From contig NC_016459.1 in NCBI RefSeq assembly GCF_000226115.1, positions 186,001 through 250,000 on the forward strand: a DNA stretch of 64,000 nt, read 5' to 3'. This document shows positions 56,592 through 64,000 of this stretch, piece by piece; the stretch's first letter is position 1, and every line of letters begins with the position of its first letter. The translations under genes and the position numbers were made by a program. Under the pieces are notes generated by a model. It was not told the DNA's origin and made no database searches. It was given only the letters and a program-made list of their open reading frames with translations. Origin of the DNA: Thermothielavioides terrestris NRRL 8126 (lineage: Eukaryota > Ascomycota > Sordariomycetes > Sordariales > Chaetomiaceae).

Positions 56592-58452
56592 ATGGCCTCC
56601 GCTCGGTGGGTACGACTGGCAGGTCGCGCGTTCTCCGTTCTTTTTGCGCTCCTCCTCGCCTCGCGCGTTGCGTCGGCACCCGTCACCTCGGGTACCGTCA
56701 CCTCGGGTAGCGTCACGATCTCCGGCCCCGGAGTCTCAGACCACGGACAGCCCAACCTGGTGTGTTTCCCGACCAAGGCCACGGACGTGCTGCTATTCTT
56801 CTTGTCGAACTACGTGGCCCATGCCGCCACCGTCAAAACGGCCCCCGGGGCCCAGACCCTCGAGGTCATGGTGGGGATGTTGATCAGCCTGTTCTTTCCC
56901 GTCCTCGGCATGAGCCGCGCCTTCGAGGTTATCCTGGGCTGGAGCTGGAAACTCTCGCCCAAGTTCCCGTTCCTCCAATTTGAGGCCGACACTTTGCAGA
57001 CCGCTCTGAAAGCGGGCGCCCTGGTAGTGGCCGTGAGGAACCAGATGTGGAAGCCGGCTGCGACCGACGGCATGCTAAGGGACCTGCGGCGTCCCACGGA
57101 GGATGACTACCTGCTTGGGGACATCTCGCATGACGTCCAGACGCGGGCGGGCGAGCGGTCGGAGGCTCAAACTCCGCTGGCCCCTGGTGACGATAGCGTG
57201 AAGGCTAGCGCGTCGTCCGGCCGCAGCGGGGGGTTCAAGTGCTCAGTGAGGACGCTCCCTGGGTACCCGGAAAACGACCCCGGCTGGTTTATGTTCGGCA
57301 CGCCCAACGTGCACGGCGGCTTCAAGCTTCCCAAAGGCTACGACTGGCTCCGCCTTCCCCGAAACACGAGAGTGCTACCCTACGGCAGGCCCTTGATCGA
57401 GTCGCAACCGGCGTCCGGCGAGACGGCAGAAGTTCGGCTGCCGACCTCCTTCAGCGTGGCGCAGCCCATCATTGCCATCTTCCAGACGGTCAGCGCCGGC
57501 TGGACGCTGTACAAGGCGAGCGGGGATCAGATCGACCAGTTCGGTTTTGCCGCCTTTGGGCTCACCGTCACCCCCTACTTGCTGATGAGCATCATCAACT
57601 TCCTCGCCCAGTAAGAGCTGCGTCTAAGACGGTTGCCAAATGAGAGGTCGCGAATCTAACAACTTGCTATCCAGGCTCGCCGTCCCGCAGCACAGCTCCG
57701 TGTACATTGTCTACTCCGAGGTCCTGGCCGAGGCGGCTGCACGGGTGGGGAATCCGAACGTGACTGGCATCGTCGGGCAGCTCACGCCAGACACCTCTGC
57801 CTCGCCCGAGTATCTGAACGGCTGGGTTTCAGAGGAGGGAGAGAGAGGCGTGAACGTCGAGTTGCAATCCAATCCCGAACCGGCCGAGGAGGATGGGGAG
57901 CGCCAGGAGAGCACCTCGGCCGCGGCCGGCGTCGAACGGGAGGCATCAATCTCCCAGCCAAAAGAGAAGCAGGTCGAAGAGATCTTGGTGCCTTCCCACC
58001 CGCGGTTCGAGCGCCACCACCCACCCCGGGACGCCAAGTGGAAGAAGTGGCTCACGGACCCGGAACTTGCCGGCGCCAGCGCCGTCGTGGTGTCGCTCCT
58101 CCTGGCGTGCACCCCGCTGGCCGTCAACGGGTCGCTTTCCAAGTTCCGGCCGGGGCAGAAGAGCACCGCGGCGCAGCGTGGCGTTATCATCGCCTGGATC
58201 ATCTGCACGGCCTTGTCCCAGCTCACGATGTCCGGCCTGCTGATGATCCTCATGCTCGCGTTTATGGTCCCTTATGCCATCAGGTACGACCTGCGAGGCG
58301 AGGGTTTCCCGTTCGACGTCGACGACCTGAAGAGGATCGCCATGAGAACATACGCCGGTCTCCTGATTGTCGGGTCGGCGATCCCGCTGGCCATGTTCGT
58401 GACGGTCGGCCAGGAGCTGATGCAGTACGGGAACTGCCAGTATATAGGGTGA
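56592..58452 (+). CDS. Multi-pass membrane protein of unknown function
   Basis: Two exons, 56592-57610 and 57675-58452 (donor GTAAGA, phase 2), 598 residues. The N terminus (ARWVRLAGRAFSVLFALLLASRVASA) is a signal peptide or first helix. Further hydrophobic segments are VLLFFLSNYVAHA, VMVGMLISLFFPVLGMSRAFEVILGW, FSVAQPIIAIFQTVSAGWTLY and FGLTVTPYLLMSIINFLA. After a charged loop with many Glu and Pro (about 375-455) come VVVSLLLACTPLAVNG, VIIAWIICTALSQLTMSGLLMILMLAFMVPYAI and a final helix ending VGQELMQYGNCQYIG. That makes about eight or nine spans with two cytosolic or lumenal loops. I do not recognise the family; similar multi-pass hypothetical proteins are common in Sordariomycetes (from memory). 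It lies convergent with the P450, 181 bp from its stop. Confidence 0.8.
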
Positions 58453-58633
58453 GGGGATTGCACTGGCTGGGACAGTCGCAGATTTGTGTCGAGATATCAA
58501 AATGTATTCATTGGTGATCAAAACACAACCGGAACTCTACAGACTTCCCTCCGGGCATGCTCTTCCTTCTCGGTCTTGCTTGCGCTTGCCCAAACCCTGA
58601 CTACGGTCCGCCACGATAACCTCCGCCCCAATA

Positions 58634-60547
58634 TCAAACAATCCGCTTGAACAAGAGTTCCTTAGTCGGATCCGGCACAGACTGATACACCTCAGAGTGA
58701 GTCACGATCCCTAAACAGCGCAGAAGTAGGCTGGGTGGAGCGCAGCCACTCACCGAAGACCCGAAGGAGAGGTTCTTGTACCTCTCGTGAACGCCCTCCG
58801 GAAGGGCCATGTCATAGTTCAGGACAAAGTTGGCCACGATCATTTTGATTTCGTTGGCGGCGAAGAAGCGGCCGGGACAGGCGTGGCGGCCGAATCCGAA
58901 CTGGAACCAAAGGTTGTCTGTCAGTCATCCTCTCATGCCCTCTCCTTTCCGCCGGGGGATGGGAATCATATCGTCGGGAGAGCAGGTGGCGACGTACAGT
59001 CAAGATGTTGGGGCTGACCGAGACGAACTGGTTCAGCGCGCTGGCTTCGACCTCGCCCGCCGCCCTGGCCTGCTCGCGGAGGCGGGAGAACCGCCACGGG
59101 TCGAACTTGTCGGCGTCCGGGAAGACGTCTGGGTCGTGGCTGGCGGCGGCGGCCGGCACCTCGATGACGACGCCCTCGGGGATGACCTGGCCGTTCGACA
59201 GCGTGAACGACTTGGTGACCTTGCGCTGGAACGAGACGGCGCCGGCCGGGGTGAAGCGCATCGTCTCCTTGAGGAAGCTGTCGACCTTTTTCATGGCCTG
59301 CAGGGCTGCGCTGGTGAAGACGCCGCCGTGCTCGGCCAGGACGGTGCGGATCTCGTCGCGCAGCTCGGGGATGTACTGCGGGTAGGCCGCAAGGTTGTAG
59401 AAGCTTGTGCGCGCCTCAGAGTTAGCGCTACAGATTCTGGGAAGGGAGGAGGAGGAGGAGTGTTGCCTACACGTTCGTGGTGGTCAGCGTCGTGGTGTGG
59501 ATCGCCGCGAACGTCAGGCCCAGCTGCATCCGGGCCAGCTCCTCGGTGGTGTACTGCTTGAACTGGTCCTGGCTGCCCAACAGCCACTGCAGCATGTCGT
59601 CTGGCGCATCGCCTTCCCTCATCTGCTGCCTGGCGCGGACAATGGGGCGCAAGAACCTGTCGGCTTGCGCGATGCGGGCGTTGAGCCTCCTAACCTCGGG
59701 CAGGCGATTTCCCAACAGCGGACGCAGCCAAGGGCGCACCGCATCCAGCGCGCGGCGGGCTTCCATCAGCTCGACGGTGTAGTTGATGGCAGCGTCCAGG
59801 TATTCCTCGGAGCGGCTCAGCTCGGTGCCGATGAAGACGCGGCCGGACACGAGAGCGACGATGCGGAGCAATTTGCGGTTGATGTTGACGGGCGTCCAGT
59901 CGTCACAGGACGGCAGCTCCTGGCGGATCGAATGCTGGACCTCTTCTGCGATGGATGGGTTCAGCCGCACGAGGGCGGGCGTCAGGCTAGTCTTGATCGT
60001 GTGGGGGATCATGGACTGGCCGGTTAAGATCCCGGTGTACTTGGCGTGCATGCTCTGTTCGATGGCGCCGTCGAAACTGACGACATCATCCGGAAGCTTC
60101 CTGAGCTCGCGAAGGTACTTGGGAGGCACCACAACGACGGTGAATTCTGGCGGGGCCTGTCAGCGCTGAGTAGCTCCAGATTCGGTCATCAGTGATGGGC
60201 CGTGATTTACTGTTTGGTGTGACGATCCGAAAGACACTGTCCTTGAACTGCGCGGCGGGTGCTCTCATCAGCGGCATGCTCCCAAGGCAGCGCAACACGA
60301 GGCGGCTAAGTCGCCAACCACGAACCTTCTTGTAGCCCTCGAGATACAGGTCGGCCGCGCGGGAGAGATACGCCTGCCTGCGTTTCTGATCGCCGCCCAG
60401 TTCCTCCCCTACGACGGGAATGTTTGCAAGCGGTCTCCGACTCCAGACATTTTGGACGAGCAGCACGACAAGGAGCGCTACGAGGGTGGGCAAGATCAGC
60501 GGCAGCTTGGCCCCGAAGGCCCCCCAGATGTTTTGGATGTCGGCCAT
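58634..60547 (-). CDS. Cytochrome P450 monooxygenase
   Basis: Six exons in reading order: 60547-60326, 60247-60211, 60146-59473, 59414-58998, 58900-58754 and 58690-58634; 517 residues, the usual fungal P450 length, with matching phases. An N-terminal ER anchor ([21 protein letters not shown]) precedes a proline-containing hinge ([11 protein letters not shown]). The I-helix region reads [22 protein letters not shown] holds the ExxR pair of helix K, and [11 protein letters not shown] (451-461) gives the heme ligand Cys458. The HxTT form of helix [18 protein letters not shown] and the ending recall ent-kaurene-oxidase-like fungal P450s, which hydroxylate terpenoids and other secondary metabolites. 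That subfamily call is inference. A reductase partner is not in the window. The exon 3/4 junction (acceptor CTCTGAG) is the least certain joint. Confidence 0.92.
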
Positions 60548-60625
60548 GGTGAGGTACTCGGCGGGCGCGGGCTCTGTTGTCCGGCCGGAGTCCATTTGAC
60601 CGACAAAAGGACAGACTGCCCGCTT

Positions 60626-60632
60626 CTTTATA
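60626..60632 (-). promoter_or_regulatory. TATA box of the P450 gene
   Basis: TATAAAG on the minus strand, 79 bp upstream of the P450 start codon, the only clean TATA element at a sensible distance from a start in this window. Confidence 0.5.
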
Positions 60633-61711
60633 CCAGCATTTTCCCCTCCTCTGCCGCTTTCAAACGAACCCCTGCCGTTAACCAGAAGCAAACGTTTGAG
60701 GTAACCCTATGGATTGTCCCGGCATGTCATGTGGATGTGGATCTGCTGGGTCCGGGATGGACGAGATCCGGGACGTGTCCCGTCGTTGCAACGCCCTGGG
60801 TTGCCAGTCGCTTGCAGGCGACCCACCCACGTTCTGGTCAATCATCGAGACGAGCTGAGTGCAACGCATGGGCGGGGACATTGGATGGCTGGTGAATTGA
60901 GTGCACCGTGCAGATCAGCCAGCTAGTGTACACTATACTAGCAGGAGCCCCCAAGGGTCATCTCGGGCTTGCTGCGTAATCTCGGGGCTCGCATTCGTGT
61001 CATCTGCCGTCGAAGCTCAGTGGAAGCTGGGTGCGTGACTGGGATTTTGCACGCAGTCCTGACCACTTCCGAATTCGACGACAAGACCAGTGCACCGCCC
61101 TCAAGGATGCAACGGATGCCGAGATGCCTGCGATTTGCGCAAAAAAACAGTCCCAAAACGTGGGCAAGGGTGGCGGAAAGGCTAACTCCCGTCGATACAC
61201 GTAATCAGGGAACGGCCGTAAACTAGGTACCTAAGGTACTGGCCTGGGAGGCAGTGAGCAGGGCAGCCATGACGGGAAAACGGAACGAGGTTAAATAAGG
61301 TACCTACGTAAGCACCGCGGCATGCAATCACGCAGGCAATGCACGATTTTATTCGCGATGTGTATGTGTGTGTATGAAGTGCTGATGCGCCGATGCCACA
61401 GTTGGGTTACACAAGTTCAAGTTTCACTTTAGGGTATGTTACGCATTGTTACACTACGCCTGCGCAGGGTAGGTACTGTGGTACAGCGGTTTTTTGCGAC
61501 TTCCAGGTTCCTGCCCTCTCGGTTTCGAATCCAACTTGGATTGGTTGCTCCGGCCACTCGATCAACACTTCCGAACTTGTGATACGCCAACACGATACGG
61601 CAATACAACGGGGGATTGGCAAAGGCCTGTTGGGTCCTCGCTCCTGATTGGGCCAGGTCGCTGCCTAACCTTACCCCACAGTTTCCACATGGAAGTTTCC
61701 GACCGGTGGAC
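60633..61711. other. Intergenic, no supported gene
   Basis: Upstream of the P450. It contains further AGGTACCT/GGTACCT motifs at 61,225-61,302 and no recognisable gene. Confidence 0.45.
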
Positions 61712-61743
61712 GTTAAAGAGGTCCCGCCAAGACTAATTTCAGT
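61712..61743 (-). repeat. Detached 32-bp copy of the inverted-repeat element's internal motif
   Basis: CGTTAAAGAGGTCC...AGACTAATTTCAG differs at two positions from the inverse of 62055-62086 and also occurs in the right arm at about 63,720-63,747. It lies about 70 bp outside the left arm, with unrelated flanks. Confidence 0.7.
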
Positions 61744-62411
61744 CAATTGTCGGCAATGTTTTTACACCGTCAGTACGTCGCCAAGATCGCCACGGGGTTT
61801 GCACTATCGCTAAGGGTTAGATCGCCGGGGGTACAGGGGGCGGCGCTAGCCTCCTGCTAGTTAGGATTTAGGTTAAGGTTAGGATATAGGTTATAGTTAG
61901 GGTATAGGTTATCTTCGTTTTCTTTTTTTTTTTAATTTGGTTAAGGTATTATAAAGTTGTTATTATTATAAGTTACTATGATTTTATATTATTAATGTTT
62001 TAAGTTGTAGTAGCTCTGTTTACCTTTGGCAATTGTAATTATTTATATAAGGTAGTCTCTGAAATTAGTCTTAGCAGGACCTCTTTAACGACGACTTTCC
62101 AACCTCTCTAAATCTACTATATAGTTTCCCTATTTCTACTATACACTATAGATGGTCTATGTGCTTCCATTAAAACTTAGCTATGAGTATCACTACGCCC
62201 CCTAGCTAATATACTACAACAGGAATCGCGATAGGAACTGCTGAGAGATTTAAACAGTCAATTGCTACGTTGCTTACTAAAGGAGAGGGCATTTACAAGA
62301 CAGAAGCAAAGCTGTATTAGCGTTGATCAGAGCTACTTATCGATAACGTAAAGTTACGTCACTTCAGGGATACTTAGGGAGAGGCTTATCAATAAGGTAA
62401 GGTTATATAAC

Positions 62412-62617
62412 TGATATAGCGAAGAAAAGGCTAGATCCAAATGGTGTCAAATGTTCTGTATTGTAGTAGTTGATAGTTGGAAAGTGTAGAAGAACTACAG
62501 GGCTACAAGTCCTGCAGGTAAATCTAGGCCACAGTGGGCACAGACCACCTGCCTTGCAAAGAGCCTTATTTTATCTATAGATCACCTGACACCCCCCTTT
62601 TCTTCAGCCCTATATCA
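62412..62617 (-). repeat. TRIM LTR, left copy (206 bp)
   Basis: TGATATAG...CTATATCA termini. It differs from the right copy by only a handful of transitions (for example CTAGATCC against CTGGATCC). Confidence 0.9.
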
Positions 62618-63363
62618 AGTGCCAGCCTACAAAAGAAAACACCAGTGCCCTCACTGGCTTATATGCCAGCAAGGTGGGTCACTCAGATCCAGTAGGCTAG
62701 CTTAGGTCCAAGCGCACCATCCTCCTCTCCTCCAACCTATATTCTTAATAGCCAGTTGGTTAGCTAGTTGGTTAGCCAGTTAGTTAGCCGGTTGGTTGAC
62801 CAGAGCGATTGTCGGAACTGTTGCCGGGGCGATTGACGGAACTATAGGCGATTGACGGAACTAGTACTAGGGCGATTGGCTAGTTACCGCACTGGTCTAT
62901 TGCGTAAGAGCCGTAACAAGTATACAGATAGTTGTCGATTAAGATGGTATTCGAAGTGCTGTCGGCCGTCACCGCTACGCAAGTCGAACTGGTTAGCTTA
63001 GTAGCTAAAGATCGGAACCGCTGTCGGTAGAACCGCTATACAATTGGCGACCTCCACTGAACCGTCGTTCGAAATAGTGCTTCCAACGCTATCGATATCG
63101 TCGGATCGCTACGCGTAGGATACGGATGGTTCAATCGGATGATTGATAACGATTGGTGACGACGAGGGCCTAATGAAAGGTTCGCCAAAGATGGTGAATG
63201 GATAGTATGCTCCTTGCGCTATCGATTTCGTCAAGTCGCTACGCACAAGATACGGATAGTTCAATCGGCTACTGCTGTCAGCTAGGCCACTACGCAGACT
63301 AGTCGATCAATAACGAAATGGAGGATGGTGGTCAACATGACCTTGTAGTCGTAGCTACCATTT

Positions 63364-63569
63364 TGATATAGCGAAGAAAAGGCTGGATCCAAATGGTGTC
63401 AAATGCTCTATATTGTAGTAGTTGATAGTTGGAAAGTGTAGAAGAACCACAGGGCTGCAAGTCCTATAGGTAAATCTGGGCTACAGTGGGCACAGACCAC
63501 CTGCCTTGCAAGGAGCTTTATCTTATCTACAGATCACCTGACACCCCCCTTTTCTTCAGCCCTATATCA
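63364..63569 (-). repeat. TRIM LTR, right copy (206 bp; 5' LTR in element orientation)
   Basis: Same length and termini as the left copy. The primer-binding site lies immediately inside it, at about 63,345-63,360 on the minus strand. Confidence 0.9.
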
Positions 63570-64000
63570 ATGACTCTAAGAACGCTTAAGCGCGATTCCT
63601 ATTACAGTATATTAGAGAGGGACGATAGCGACACAAGCTATAGCATTTTAGTAGAAGCGCACGGACTATCTATAGTGTATAGTAGAAATAGGAAAACTGC
63701 ATAGTAGATTTAGAGTCGTAGTTATAGAGGTCCCACTAAGACTAATTTCAGAGGTTGCCGCTTATAAGTATTTATAATCGCTATAGGATAAGCGAGGCTA
63801 CAATAACTTAGAGCAATATCGACAATATATAATTGTAAAGACTCGTAGCAACAACTTTACTAAACCTTAACCAAATCGAAAAAAAAGAAAACGAAGTTAA
63901 CCTATATTCTAACCTTGACCTTTACCCTAACCTTAACCCGAATCCTAACTAGCGCCGCCCCCCGTACCCCGGCGAACTAACCTGTGGCTAACCCGTGGCG

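Larger units (their letters stand above)
62412..63569 (-). mobile_element. TRIM: miniature LTR retroelement, 1158 bp
   Basis: Two 206-bp direct repeats (62412-62617 and 63364-63569) begin TGATATAG and end CTATATCA, and flank about 750 bp without coding capacity. The target duplication is ATAAC/ATGAC, one G-to-A difference that fits RIP. On the minus strand, the sequence right after the LTR is a TGGTAGCTACGACT primer-binding site, the same as in the Gypsy element, so the TRIM is oriented minus and probably used the same tRNA primer and Gypsy machinery. It lies in the loop of the inverted-repeat element. Confidence 0.85.
61815..63990. mobile_element. Long inverted-repeat (foldback/MITE-like) element with ~400-bp arms
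   Basis: The left arm (about 61,815-62,230) and right arm (about 63,592-63,990) are inverted copies of each other. Both start with GGTTAG-x-TCGCCGGGG, a GGGGGCGGCGCTAG block and degenerate TTAGGGTTAAGG-like telomere-type repeats. Both then share CTTCGTTTTCTTTTTTTT, CTCTGAAATTAGTCTTA, GGGACCTCT and, at the inner end, GGAATCGCG. Without the TRIM inserted in its loop the element would be about 1 kb. No transposase frame is present, so it is non-autonomous. The outer ends are not sharply defined and the right one may run past the window; I found no target duplication. Confidence 0.75.

Noticed and set aside
63720..64000. True telomere at the right end of the window
   Set aside because: The TTAGGG-like strings are degenerate and occur as inverted copies in both arms of an internal element, not as a terminal array.
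1..64000. CRISPR arrays, rRNA genes, tRNA genes
   Set aside because: No regularly spaced direct repeats, no rRNA-like stretches, and no convincing cloverleaf with a T-loop consensus was found by eye; a tRNA scan could still find one.

Overview
The window reads as a chromosome segment of a filamentous ascomycete (Pezizomycotina, probably a Sordariomycete). The evidence is GC-rich genes cut by short introns (about 43-120 nt, GT/GC...AG, often with a CTAAC-like branch site), fungal-specific families (PTH11-like 7TM proteins, CorA-like membrane protein, SesB/NB-ARC/TPR NLR, AsaB-like oxygenases), and retrotransposons carrying the CpA-to-TpA scars of repeat-induced point mutation (RIP). All gene models were joined by eye from reading frames and splice signals. 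No transcript or database evidence was available.

Layout: 1-4400 is a RIP-degraded Copia element on the minus strand, split by a 595-bp solo LTR. 4401-6580 has no clear gene but holds three small tandem-repeat arrays. 6581-8068 is a tentative coiled-coil gene. 8940-9515 encodes a YwbE-like/zinc-finger protein. 10491-11820(-) is a 7TM protein, 13202-15294(-) an amidase-signature enzyme, and 16343-18189 a vacuolar-type DHA2 MFS transporter. 18606-19897 and 21051-22268 are tandem AsaB-like Fe(II) oxygenase paralogues. 22676-26748 is a complete nine-exon NLR. 27435-29812 is a CorA-like membrane protein, 31032-33176(-) a secreted GMC oxidoreductase, and 33884-35377(-) a second 7TM protein.

36234-51530 is a Gypsy element (219-bp LTRs, TSD ATTCG) whose 3' LTR is split by a Copia element (44517-51489, 199-bp LTRs, TSD ACCAT). 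Just beyond it, 51.9-53.2 kb, are frameshifted relics of an isopenicillin-N-synthase-like dioxygenase and of a carrier-protein/thioester-reductase megasynthase: the corpse of a secondary-metabolite locus. Then come a PGAP4-like glycosyltransferase (54692-56125), an unidentified multi-pass membrane protein (56592-58452) and a cytochrome P450 (58634-60547, -). The right end (61815-63990) is a long inverted-repeat element with telomere-like arm sequence, into which a 1158-bp miniature LTR retroelement (TRIM) has inserted.

Functionally, the live genes look like an accessory region: an NLR receptor next to a CorA-like membrane protein, two related oxygenases, a P450, a GMC oxidoreductase, an amidase, an MFS transporter and two receptor-like 7TM proteins. 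No single pathway can be proven. The most distinctive signals are the NLR whose SesB-like hydrolase domain has Gly where the nucleophile Ser is expected, the oxygenase pair with GC-AG introns, and the nested, TSD-verified repeat architecture.
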